Below are positions 17,159-24,752 of a stretch of 50,644 nt of DNA, piece after piece. The stretch is from assembly GCF_016107305.1 (NCBI RefSeq), contig NZ_RCVR01000034.1, positions 1-50,644 of the forward strand. The letters run 5' to 3'. Position 1 is the stretch's first letter. Each line of letters starts with the position of its first letter. The notes beneath the pieces were generated by a model. That model saw only the letters and a program-made list of their open reading frames with translations. It was not told the DNA's origin and ran no database searches. The stretch comes from Roseomonas sp. KE2513. Its GTDB lineage: Bacteria > Pseudomonadota > Alphaproteobacteria > Acetobacterales > Acetobacteraceae. The translations under genes and the position numbers were made by a program.

Positions 17159-17638
17159 GTGGAACCGCATCCCGCCGTCAGCGACGCGGAGGTCGAAGCT
17201 GCGACCACCCGGCTGTCCATCACCCCGAACCTCGACGTGCCTCTCTCTGGAGAGGCGCTGCGGCAGGTGGTCTCCATCGCGCTCACCGCGGCCGCCCAGG
17301 TACGACAGGCGAGGCTGGTGAGGGCCGATGGGGTGGCGTTCCAGATCGGGACCACCTTCTCGACCGGGCCGGCGCTGTGGCGGTGCACCGACGTTGGCAC
17401 CCGAACCCTCGTTACCGTGCGGATCGATAAGGTCATCAAGCCACGCCCACTCGGCGAAAGTCAGACCTGGGCCACGGACCAGGACGCCGCGGACCCGCGC
17501 AAGCTACCTGGCTGGTTGAACGGTCCACCCTACGCCCTGGCCGAGTTCTGCTTTGACGAGCAGGACATCAAGGGGGTCGAAATCGTCCCGCGCGACAAGG
17601 TCGCGGTCTGGGATCCGAGACCTCAGGCCCAGGTCTGA
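17159..17638 (+). CDS. conserved-looking hypothetical protein
   Basis: A 159-residue soluble protein. The GTG at 17159 has a perfect AGGAGG 6 nt upstream, which decides the start over earlier in-frame codons. The first half is helical (VVSIALTAAAQVRQARL). The second half is strand-rich with WRCTDVGTRTLVTVRID and PGWLNGPPYALAEFCFDEQD. I do not recognise a family. It lies 49 bp after the kleisin on the same strand and may be the last gene of that cluster. It does not look like ScpB, which would show paired winged helices. Confidence 0.65.
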   Translation: MEPHPAVSDAEVEAATTRLSITPNLDVPLSGEALRQVVSIALTAAAQVRQARLVRADGVAFQIGTTFSTGPALWRCTDVGTRTLVTVRIDKVIKPRPLGESQTWATDQDAADPRKLPGWLNGPPYALAEFCFDEQDIKGVEIVPRDKVAVWDPRPQAQV

Positions 17639-17760
17639 TCAGGTTGCACGAGATGCCCTCGGGTGCAGAGCGACGCATCCTCAGCGTCAACCATCGGTGG
17701 CCCGGGTCCGGTGCCGCGCGTCCGATTGACACTCGGCCGGGGGGTGACTGAGAGAGGGGT

Positions 17761-17788
17761 GGAACTTTCCTCCTTCGTCCGGCGCTTT
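17761..17788 (+). promoter_or_regulatory. possible EcfG-type (general stress sigma) promoter
   Basis: GGAAC (17761-17765) is followed after 17 bp by CGCTTT (17783-17788). This is close to the alphaproteobacterial EcfG pattern of GGAAC and CGTT-type boxes 16-17 bp apart. The start codon of the next gene is 70 bp downstream. The -10 box is imperfect. Confidence 0.35.
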
Positions 17789-17858
17789 TCTCTCGATGGG
17801 CTGCCGCGCCCTCAGGGCCTGTGCCCGAGAAGAGCAATGGATGCTGGAGACGAGGACC

Positions 17859-18185
17859 ATGAACCAGGACAGGACGGATCAGAAGCGGGACGAGGAGACC
17901 GGGCACTGGGTCTCGGATCTGCATGCCGGGGCGACCTCTGAAGCCAAGGTCGACAAGGGGGTTGAGGACACCTTTCCCGCCTCGGACCCTGTTCACAAGG
18001 GCGGCGCCACGGGCTTCATCTCCCCGGATGGGACGGACACCGCGATCCACGGCCAAGCGGCGGTATGGGACAGCCAAGCAGGGGGAACAGCCCGCGCCGC
18101 TCTCAATCAGCACCCGCTGCCCGCTCTCCTGATTGCCGGGGCTGTCGGCTTCGTGTTCGGGCTTCTCACCAATGATCGGCGGTAG
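17859..18185 (+). CDS. small protein with FPASDP motif and C-terminal membrane anchor (ElaB/YqjD-like tail)
   Basis: A 108-residue protein. The hydrophilic acidic N-terminus contains EDTFPASDPVHKG, nearly the same motif as in the DUF2934 protein at 13429. The C-terminus, HPLPALLIAGAVGFVFGLL followed by NDRR, is a single transmembrane anchor with glycine spacing as in ElaB/YqjD/DUF883 inner-membrane proteins, which in enterobacteria are stress-induced and ribosome-associated. The ATG at 17859 follows GGAGACGAGG. A possible stress-sigma promoter lies upstream. A role at the membrane under stress is an inference. Confidence 0.65.
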   Translation: MNQDRTDQKRDEETGHWVSDLHAGATSEAKVDKGVEDTFPASDPVHKGGATGFISPDGTDTAIHGQAAVWDSQAGGTARAALNQHPLPALLIAGAVGFVFGLLTNDRR

Positions 18186-18246
18186 GTTGAAGCGCTTGTG
18201 CTGGCGGAACAGGCGGAGAGCCAAGTAGGCGTGGAACGGTGACCGA

Positions 18247-18651
18247 ATGACGTGCGACGTCCTCCTCCTCGACGACGATGAGCTGGTCCTGGACGTGATG
18301 GTCCAGGCCCTGGAGGACGCAGGCTACACTGTACAGATGGCCGAGCATGCAGCCGCCGCGCTGGAGTACCTCGAAGGCTCAGCGCCGTGTCAGGTTGTTC
18401 TGACCGACATCAACCTGGGTGAGCTGCTGAACGGGTTTGCGGTCGTCGAGCGGACCCGGGCCGTCCGTCCGGACATCAAGGTGATCTATTACTCGGGCCT
18501 GCCCAGCAACTGGCACGGCCGCTCGCTGGGGCCAAAGGAGCGGCAGCTGAACAAGCCCTTTCGCTTCGAGGAGCTGCTTGAAGCAATGGAGGCGCTCAAA
18601 GTCTGGCCGAGTAATCCTCCGACGCTCGGTCGTGATCGGACGACCTTCTAG
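18247..18651 (+). CDS. single-domain response regulator
   Basis: A 134-residue receiver domain protein. It has the acidic cluster LLLDDDEL, the phospho-acceptor Asp in VVLTDINLGE, the switch Ser in YYSGLP and the Lys in LNKPFRFEELL. No output domain and no kinase gene are adjacent, so it is an orphan receiver that could be served by any of the HWE kinases in the window. The ATG follows a weak ribosome site (GGAACGGTGACCGA). Confidence 0.9.
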   Translation: MTCDVLLLDDDELVLDVMVQALEDAGYTVQMAEHAAAALEYLEGSAPCQVVLTDINLGELLNGFAVVERTRAVRPDIKVIYYSGLPSNWHGRSLGPKERQLNKPFRFEELLEAMEALKVWPSNPPTLGRDRTTF

Positions 18652-18865
18652 CTGCGACCTGTCAGCCGCCGGAACCTTCTGACCGCTCCTCGTCCGCCAG
18701 GGTGCGAAGGTGCCGTCCCCACCCTGCTCTTACGACAGTGCTCGTTGCCCTTCCCTGAACGTCCGGAAAGTTCATGTACCCAGCGCCAGCTTGCAACGCG
18801 ACGATTGCAGCACAAGACCTCTAGAACGCTCACGCTGAGCAGCGAAGGTTAGTCTCTGCACGTTG

Positions 18866-18883
18866 GTCAGCAGGGCTGCTGAC
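18866..18883. terminator. hairpin between converging genes
   Basis: GTCAGCAG (18866-18873) and CTGCTGAC (18876-18883) pair exactly around GG. It is followed on the plus strand by ATCCTGTTTTG. It lies between the receiver stop at 18651 and the minus-strand receptor stop at 18898, so it may act as a shared terminator. The loop is very short, so the inner pairs would open. Confidence 0.4.
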
Positions 18884-18897
18884 ATCCTGTTTTGCTC

Positions 18898-19869
18898 CTA
18901 TCCTTCCTTCTCGATCTTCGCCGTCTCGATCACGCCTTCCCAGAGCTTGATCTCGCTTTCCAGAAAGGGGTGGAACTGCGCCTGGGGCAGCGGCGAGGCC
19001 GTGAAGCCGGAGGCCGCATAGGCCTGCTGCACCTTGGGCAGCGCCAAGGCCTTGGCCGTCTCTTCCTCAAACCGGGCCAGAACCGGCGCAGGAAGCTTCG
19101 GTGGAGCGACCAGCCCGTACCAGTTGGTGACACGAAAATCGCCGACCCTGCTGTCTAGCGTCGGTGTCGCAGGGCTGCGAGCCCAGGGTTCGCCTGAGGA
19201 GATGGCAAGCAAGCGGAGTGCGCCTTGCTCGATCAGCGGCCAGCCCGTCGCGTCGGCGAAGGCCACATCCACGGTGCCGGCGGCGAGATCGGTCAGCATC
19301 GGCGTGGTGCCCCGGTAGGGTACGTTCATCGTCCTCGTGCCGAGGCGGATGTTCAGAAGCTCCAGCGACAGATGAGTGCTGGAGCCGATGCCGGCGGAGG
19401 CGAAGCGCACCTCGTCCGGCCTCGCGCGCATCCAGGTGAGAAAGGCGTCCAGGTCCGGCACCGGCAGGCCCTTGCGCGCAACGAGCATCAACGGGCTGGT
19501 CGTAAGGCGTGACACATGAGTGAGCGCCATCGGTTGGTAAGGAGTTCGGCGTAGGAGCGGACCGATGGTGATGTTGCCCGAGCTGGTGATGCCGAGCGTC
19601 TGGCCGTCCGGCGTGGCCTGGTACACCTGCTCGATGCCGAGCGCGCCCGCAGCGCCGGCCCTGTTGTCCACCACCACCGGTTGGCCGAGTTCCGGGGCCA
19701 GCGCATCAGCCAGCACGCGGCCGACCAGATCCAGCCCGCCACCTGGCGGGAAGGGAACGATGATCTTGACCGGGCGGTCCGGTGCCCACCCGGCCGCCCG
19801 ACCAACGGAGGCAAGGGCGGGTGCCGCGAGCAACCCGAAGGCCGCGCGGCGGGTGAGGGAGGTGGTCAT
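18898..19869 (-). CDS. tripartite tricarboxylate transporter (TTT/Bug) substrate-binding receptor
   Basis: A 323-residue periplasmic receptor. Its signal peptide begins MTTSLTRRAAFGLLAAPAL (Tat-like twin Arg). Family hallmarks are PVKIIVPFPPGGGLDLVGR, VVDNRAGAAGALG, ATPDGQTLG and the PYRGTTPMLTDLAAG region. Bug proteins bind carboxylates and similar anions and deliver them to TctA/TctB, which are absent here, so the receptor is an orphan or uses a distant permease. It is the last of three codirectional genes (receptor 22299, monooxygenase 21242, this gene), 23 bp after the monooxygenase. Confidence 0.93.
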   Translation of the reverse strand: MTTSLTRRAAFGLLAAPALASVGRAAGWAPDRPVKIIVPFPPGGGLDLVGRVLADALAPELGQPVVVDNRAGAAGALGIEQVYQATPDGQTLGITSSGNITIGPLLRRTPYQPMALTHVSRLTTSPLMLVARKGLPVPDLDAFLTWMRARPDEVRFASAGIGSSTHLSLELLNIRLGTRTMNVPYRGTTPMLTDLAAGTVDVAFADATGWPLIEQGALRLLAISSGEPWARSPATPTLDSRVGDFRVTNWYGLVAPPKLPAPVLARFEEETAKALALPKVQQAYAASGFTASPLPQAQFHPFLESEIKLWEGVIETAKIEKEG

Positions 19870-19892
19870 GGCGATGATCCTGGAGCGGTGCG

Positions 19893-21242
19893 TCAGGCGG
19901 GAAGGGCCACCTGCCCGCGAACAACATGGGCAGGGCGGGGCAATCCGAGATGCTCGCGGAGGGTGGTGCCGGTGTAGCCGGTTCGGAACAAGCCGCGGCG
20001 CTGAAGCTCCGGCACCACGAGGCTGGTGAAGGCGTCCAGGCCGGCGGGAAAGGTCGACGGCATGACGTTGAAGCCATCAGCCGCTCCACCCACGAACCAC
20101 TCTTCCATACGGTCGGCGACCTCGGTCGCGCTGCCCACGATCATGTGGTGGCCGCGCGACACGGCGATCCGTTCGTACAGGCGCCGGATGCTGAGGTTCT
20201 CGCGCCTGGCGAGGTCCGCGATCACCTTTATCCGTGCCTTGCCGACATCCGTGTCCGGCAGGTCGGGCAGCGGGCCGTCCACGTCATAGCCGGAAAGGTC
20301 AAAGCCGCCGGTGAGGAATGAGAGGAGCGAGAGACCGACATCCGGATGCAGTAGGCTCTGCAACTCCGCCATGTGGTCCTCCGCCTCAGCACGGGTGCGA
20401 CCGACGACTGGGAAGAAGCCGGGCATGACCTTCACCAAGTCGGCGTCACGGCCATGGGCCACCACCCGCGCCTTCACGTCGGCGTAGAAGGCCTGCGCGT
20501 CCGGCAGAGTCTGGTTCACGGCAAAGATTACCTCGGCCGTGCGGGCCGCGAGGTCGCGCCCTGCGTCCGAGCCGCCGGCCTGCACCAGGACCGGATGGCC
20601 TTGCGGCGGGCGCCCGAGATTGAGCGGACCGCGGACCGAGAAATGCTCGCCCTTGTGGTGGAGGACGTGCAGCTTCGAGGCATCGAAGTAGAGGCCGCTC
20701 TCCTTGTTCCGGATAAAAGCGTCATCCTCGAAGCTGTCCCAAAGACCCTTGGTTACCTCCACGAACTCGGCGGCGCGCTTGTACCGGTCCGCATGAGCGG
20801 GGTGGCTTTCGCGGCCGAAGTTCCAGGCCTCGAGCGAGTTGGAGGTCGTGACGATGTTCCAGCCGGCGCGGCCGTTGGAGAGGTAATCCAGTGTCCCGAA
20901 CGAGCGGGCGATTTGATACGGCTCGGAGTAGGTGGTCGATCCGGTCGCCACGAGGCCGATGCGCTGCGTCACCACCGACAGCGCCGAGAGCAGGGCGACC
21001 GGCTCGAAGATGTTAGGCCGCGCCATGCGCCTCACCGCCAGCCAGTCGTCCTGCTGAATGCAGTTGTTGTCGGCCAGGAAGACCATGTCGAAGCACGCGG
21101 CCTCGGCCCTCCGCGCCATGTCCGCCATGAAGCTTGGATTGAAGGTGGCGTCCGCCTGTGCGGTCGGGTGACGCCAACCGGCGACATGGTGGCCGCTGGC
21201 AAAGAGGAAGAGGCCGAGGCTGATTTGGCGCTTAGCGAGCAT
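19893..21242 (-). CDS. FMN-dependent monooxygenase, NtaA/SnaA/DszA type
   Basis: A 449-residue luciferase-fold enzyme that needs reduced FMN from a separate reductase. Family features are ISLGLFLFASGHHVAGWRHP at the N-terminus, DMVFLADN, TTYSEPYQIARSFGTLDYLS, GRAGWNIVTTS, PPQGHPVLVQAG and the C-terminal EWFVGGAADGFNVMP. Members oxidise nitrilotriacetate, EDTA, dibenzothiophene sulfone and other xenobiotics. The exact substrate cannot be told. The ATG at 21242 (MLAKRQISLG) is chosen because family similarity begins right after it; the frame stays open to 21323. It sits between two TTT receptors, suggesting uptake followed by oxidation of the same compound class. Confidence 0.92.
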   Translation of the reverse strand: MLAKRQISLGLFLFASGHHVAGWRHPTAQADATFNPSFMADMARRAEAACFDMVFLADNNCIQQDDWLAVRRMARPNIFEPVALLSALSVVTQRIGLVATGSTTYSEPYQIARSFGTLDYLSNGRAGWNIVTTSNSLEAWNFGRESHPAHADRYKRAAEFVEVTKGLWDSFEDDAFIRNKESGLYFDASKLHVLHHKGEHFSVRGPLNLGRPPQGHPVLVQAGGSDAGRDLAARTAEVIFAVNQTLPDAQAFYADVKARVVAHGRDADLVKVMPGFFPVVGRTRAEAEDHMAELQSLLHPDVGLSLLSFLTGGFDLSGYDVDGPLPDLPDTDVGKARIKVIADLARRENLSIRRLYERIAVSRGHHMIVGSATEVADRMEEWFVGGAADGFNVMPSTFPAGLDAFTSLVVPELQRRGLFRTGYTGTTLREHLGLPRPAHVVRGQVALPA

Positions 21243-21342
21243 GGACGCAATCCGAATGAAGGCCGAGCCAAACCCTGGCTGCGGCGACGCGTGCGAGTGG
21301 CGGAGAATGCAACCCTTGCCCAAGATCTACTAGCCATCTCGC

Positions 21343-22299
21343 CTATCCTAGATCGACAGCCTTCAGCGCCTCGCCCATCGTGCTCCAGTCGCGAGCGATC
21401 GTGTCGCCGATCTCGTCGAGCGAGCGCTCCGCGAGCCGCAGCCCAACACGCTCCAACAGCGGTCCAACGGCCGGGGTTCGCATGGCGGCAGCGAAGTCCA
21501 CCTGCAGCTTCTGCCTCCGCTCGAGCGGCGTGCCAGCGGGGGCGACGACCGCGTACCAGAAATCCAGCGACCAGTCGGCGAGTCCGAGCTCCGGCAGGGT
21601 CGGAACCCCCGCCAGGTCCGGCCAGCGGTGCGATCCGATAACGGCGATGCCGCGCAGGTTGCCCGATTGGGCAAAGGGCAGCGTGTTGGGCCCCATCACC
21701 GCGTGCGCGTGCCCCGCGAGCACGGCGTTGATCGCCGGCACGATGCCATTGAAGGGCGCGTGCAGCATCTCGAGCCCGAGCCGCCGCTGCAGCATCGCCC
21801 CCGCCACATGGCCATAGGAGCCGACACCGGGCGAGGCGTAGACAAACTCGCCAGGGTGCTCGCGCACGAGCCGCACGAAGCCAGCAAAGTCCTGGACGGC
21901 CAGGTGAGGGCTGATCGCGAGAAGGTTGTAGCTGTCCCCGAGGAAGGCGACCGGCGCAAAGTCGCGTGTCGGATCGAACTTTACCTCCGACAGGCGCGGC
22001 ACCATGCTCAGCACGGCATTGTTGACCAGCAGAAGCGTGTACCCGTCCGGCCGGGCGGAGAGCGCCTGTTGCGCGCCGATCCCGCCCCCGGCCCCTGGCC
22101 GGTTATCCACGACGACGCTGCGCTGATATCCTTGTGACAGCACCTGCGCGATGCCGCGGGCGGCGCTGTCGCTGGTGGCGCCGGGCGGAAAGGGCGTGAT
22201 CAGGCGGATGGCCTGTTCTGGCCAGGTCGCGAGCGCGGGGCGGGCAAGGGCCAGGGTGGGCAGGGCCGCGAACATCGAGCGGCGTCGGAGCGGGAACAT
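21343..22299 (-). CDS. TTT/Bug family substrate-binding receptor
   Basis: A 318-residue periplasmic receptor. Its short signal peptide is MFPLRRRSMFAALPTLALA. It has AIRLITPFPPGATSDSAAR, VVDNRPGAGGGIGAQ, ARPDGYTLLLVNN and the APFNGIVPAINAVLAG region of the Bug fold. It is the first gene of a three-gene minus-strand run with a flavin monooxygenase and a second receptor. It is divergent from the solute-binding-like gene at 22442 across about 140 bp. No TctA/TctB permease genes are in the window. Confidence 0.93.
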   Translation of the reverse strand: MFPLRRRSMFAALPTLALARPALATWPEQAIRLITPFPPGATSDSAARGIAQVLSQGYQRSVVVDNRPGAGGGIGAQQALSARPDGYTLLLVNNAVLSMVPRLSEVKFDPTRDFAPVAFLGDSYNLLAISPHLAVQDFAGFVRLVREHPGEFVYASPGVGSYGHVAGAMLQRRLGLEMLHAPFNGIVPAINAVLAGHAHAVMGPNTLPFAQSGNLRGIAVIGSHRWPDLAGVPTLPELGLADWSLDFWYAVVAPAGTPLERRQKLQVDFAAAMRTPAVGPLLERVGLRLAERSLDEIGDTIARDWSTMGEALKAVDLG

Positions 22300-22441
22300 G
22301 TCGCACTCTCTGAAGATCGGCTTTGGGCAGGATTGCGTGGTGCAAATCGTGAATCAACCTCGAATCTTCGTGTATTAAGCAGAGCCACGTTGAAAAGAAG
22401 GATTTAGCTGCATAGGCTCTGACGTGGAGAAGGAGCCGCCC
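22300..22441. promoter_or_regulatory. divergent intergenic promoter region
   Basis: This AT-richer stretch lies between oppositely oriented genes. A TATTAA box at about 22373-22378 could be a plus-strand -10 element. No clear operator palindrome was found. Confidence 0.35.
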
Positions 22442-23305
22442 ATGTCTGAGACGATCACGAGGCCCACGCTGCGGATTGCGCCGAACAGCCCGGTGTTCGA
22501 CCTGCCCATCCATGTCGCGCTGGAGCACGGTCTGTTCGCGAAGGAAGGCCTCGATGTCGCCTTCGCCGATACCTACGACGCCAACATTTCGTCCGCTGAC
22601 GCCTTCGTTCGGCAGAAGGAAGCCCTTTACGAGAGCGGCAGCGCCAGTGCCTACAATCTCTGTGAATGGGCCGGCTTCGACCGGTCCGAGCGGGGACAGC
22701 GCCGCAGCGTGGTGGCCTCGCTTCGTCCGGCGGTCGCGGCGCAGGCGCTGGTGACCTTCGATTCAGCGCTCCGCGAGCCGCACGATCTCGCCAAAGTGCC
22801 CGTCGCGATCAACGACCGAACGGGATCGCATTACACGGCACTGCAGCTGCTCGAAGGCACGCTTGAGCGAAGCGAGATCGTGGTAGAGCACCTCGGATCC
22901 CCGCTCGCCCGGTACGAGGCGCTGAAGTCCGGCAAGGTGCGCGTCGCCATGGTGATGGAGCCCTATATCAGCCTCCTGCTGAAGGAGGGGGCGCACCTGA
23001 TCGGTGTCATTTTCTATCGCGGCTCGCAGGTCATCTCGCCGGAGCTACCGCCCGAGGCAGTGACGGCCTATACCCGCGCCGTCGATGCCGCAGCGGCGCT
23101 CATCACGCAGGATTTCGCGCGCTACAAGCACTACATTGTCCAGCCCGTGCGGGATCGGCTGAAGCCGGAGGAGCTCGCCAACCACTTCGTCCACTATGCG
23201 CCCTCCCGTCCCGTAGATCCGGCCCGGTTCTCCCAGACCTATTCCTGGATGAAGTCCTGGGGGCTGACCGACGGGCAGAACGACTTCGGCACACTCGTTG
23301 TCTGA
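22442..23305 (+). CDS. SsuA/NMT1-like solute-binding-fold protein without signal peptide
   Basis: A 287-residue protein with the periplasmic-binding-protein fold of the SsuA/TauA/NMT1 type: LRIAPNSPVFDLPIHVALEHGLF, then a helix-rich middle with VPVAINDRTGSHYTALQLLEG and VAMVMEPYISLLLKEG. It starts directly in the first strand after a short polar leader (MSETITRPT), so no signal peptide is visible. The ATG at 22442 follows AAGGAG. Either it acts in the cytosol (as enzyme or sensor, as in THI5/MqnA-like relatives) or it uses an unusual export route. A terminator follows the stop. Ligand unknown. Confidence 0.75.
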   Translation: MSETITRPTLRIAPNSPVFDLPIHVALEHGLFAKEGLDVAFADTYDANISSADAFVRQKEALYESGSASAYNLCEWAGFDRSERGQRRSVVASLRPAVAAQALVTFDSALREPHDLAKVPVAINDRTGSHYTALQLLEGTLERSEIVVEHLGSPLARYEALKSGKVRVAMVMEPYISLLLKEGAHLIGVIFYRGSQVISPELPPEAVTAYTRAVDAAAALITQDFARYKHYIVQPVRDRLKPEELANHFVHYAPSRPVDPARFSQTYSWMKSWGLTDGQNDFGTLVV

Positions 23306-23324
23306 GGCCACCGGCCGAACGCAA

Positions 23325-23360
23325 CCGGCCCGGGGCGCCTCGCGCTGCCCCGGCCGTTTT
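23325..23360 (+). terminator. intrinsic terminator after the solute-binding-like gene
   Basis: CGGCCCGGGGC pairs with GCCCCGGCCG (one bulged base) around a GC-rich loop and runs straight into TTTT at 23357-23360. It starts 20 bp after the stop at 23305. Confidence 0.7.
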
Positions 23361-23546
23361 CGGCGGTTCGGCTCATTGGGAACTCCTTGAGGCAGCGCCG
23401 CACCGTGAAGGCTAGAAGGCGCCGGTGGTGGCGATGCGGATGCGCGGGAAGAAAGCTCGGGCGCGTTGGAGCCACTCCAGTGTCAGTGCGGAGTTCTTGG
23501 CACTACGGCGCTGCCGCTGCCAATTTAGAACAAGTCGCGCGACCCT

Positions 23547-23846
23547 TTAGGCGTCGGCACCCTGCGTCGAGCCAGCCGAGATCCCGCGCAACGCCATGTC
23601 CATCGCCGGCGCGAGGTCGGCCACGCGATCCACGACGTACAGCCTCTGGCTTACCGTGTGGAGGAATCCGACGGCCTCGCGCTCGTCCATGAAACGATAA
23701 GATTCTCCGGCAGCTTGGCTGCGAGACATTGTTCCTTCCAGCAGCTTCAGGATGGCTGCGTAGCCGGCGCGGATCCGGGCTTTGGCCTCCCCCGGTGCAA
23801 ACATTCTCCGGAGCGCGATGAGGCTACAACGTGTTGCACCCCTCAT
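23547..23846 (-). CDS. small hypothetical protein, end of ABC/TauD operon
   Basis: A 99-residue basic, mostly helical protein starting at an ATG with GGGAGGGGG just upstream, 25 bp after the stop of the TauD-like gene on the same strand. It contains ARIRAGYAAILKLLEG and, near the end, RLYVVDRVADLAPAMDMALRG. I do not recognise a family. It could be a true small gene or the tail of a decayed one. Confidence 0.4.
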   Translation of the reverse strand: MRGATRCSLIALRRMFAPGEAKARIRAGYAAILKLLEGTMSRSQAAGESYRFMDEREAVGFLHTVSQRLYVVDRVADLAPAMDMALRGISAGSTQGADA

Positions 23847-23871
23847 CGCCCCCTCCCGTGACTGCCCTACT

Positions 23872-24741
23872 TCAGGCAGCCGCCAAGGCATTCGCACGCG
23901 GGCCGATGGGTCTGGTCCCCTTGATGGTCGTTCGGTGAAGCGTCCGCGCCTGATCGGCGGGACAACCGGTGGCGAGGTGCGTCACGGCCCTGTTGTCCCA
24001 GAGCACGAGGTCGCCCACCCGCCAGCGGTGGCGGTACAGCACCGATGGGTCGAGAGATGCCTTGAACAGCGCCCCCAGGAGGGTGCGGCCCTCCTCCTCT
24101 GGCACGCCCAGGATCCGCGGCGTGAAGCCCTCGTTGACGAAGAGGGCAGGGCGCCCGGTGCCGTCGTGCAGCCGCACCACCGGGTGCACCACGGGCGGCA
24201 CCCTCGCGCGCTGCTCCGGCGTCAGGCGCGGGCGGGTGCCCGCATCGGCCTGGATGTCGCCCCGATAGGCGTAGTCGTGCACCGCCTCGAGGTGGTGGAT
24301 CCGGGCGCGCAGCGTGGGATCGAGGCGGTCGTAGGCCGCATGCATGGAAGCGAAGAGGGTGTCGCCGCCATCCCGCGGCAGCACGCGGGCATAGAGGGCG
24401 GAGCCGAGGCTCGGCTCGGCCAGGTAGGAGAGGTCGGAGTGCCAGTAGTGGCCGGCATCGCCGAGCCCGATGGGCTTGCCGTCCCGCGTCTCGTTGGAGA
24501 CGAGGAGGATCTCCGGCGCCTCCGGGTGCAGGAACTGCTTCAGCACATGGATCTCCAGCTCGCCCAGGCGGCTAAAGGCGACCTGCTGCGCGGGCGTGAT
24601 GTCCTGGCCGCGGATCACGAGCACCGAATGCGCCTCGAAGGCCCGGCGCAGCGCGCCGAAGGCGTCGTCATCGAGCGGGTGGGACAGGTCCACCCCGAGC
24701 GCCTCGGCGGCGAAAAGGGGGTGGAGGGAGCGGATCTCCAT
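23872..24741 (-). CDS. TauD/TfdA-family Fe(II)/2-oxoglutarate dioxygenase
   Basis: A 289-residue cytosolic dioxygenase. The iron-binding triad is visible as H101-x-D103 (YWHSDLSY) and the distal H269 (RTLHRTTIKG), with a nearby Arg for 2-oxoglutarate. The start MEIRSLHPLFAAEALGVDL matches the family N-terminus. TauD-type enzymes release sulfite from taurine or other alkanesulfonates; TfdA-type enzymes act on aryloxyalkanoates. Its place downstream of an SsuABC-like transporter favours a sulfonate or a related organosulfur or carboxylated compound. The ATG at 24741 has AGGAAAG upstream; another in-frame ATG at 24756 overlaps the permease stop (ATGA). The frame stays open far upstream but only as a shadow of the permease gene. 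Confidence 0.92.
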   Translation of the reverse strand: MEIRSLHPLFAAEALGVDLSHPLDDDAFGALRRAFEAHSVLVIRGQDITPAQQVAFSRLGELEIHVLKQFLHPEAPEILLVSNETRDGKPIGLGDAGHYWHSDLSYLAEPSLGSALYARVLPRDGGDTLFASMHAAYDRLDPTLRARIHHLEAVHDYAYRGDIQADAGTRPRLTPEQRARVPPVVHPVVRLHDGTGRPALFVNEGFTPRILGVPEEEGRTLLGALFKASLDPSVLYRHRWRVGDLVLWDNRAVTHLATGCPADQARTLHRTTIKGTRPIGPRANALAAA

Positions 24742-24752
24742 CGTTGCTTTCC

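Noticed and set aside
20373-21641. 422-codon plus-strand open frame
   Set aside because: It is antisense to the flavin monooxygenase and Bug receptor genes, and its product lacks recognisable structure.
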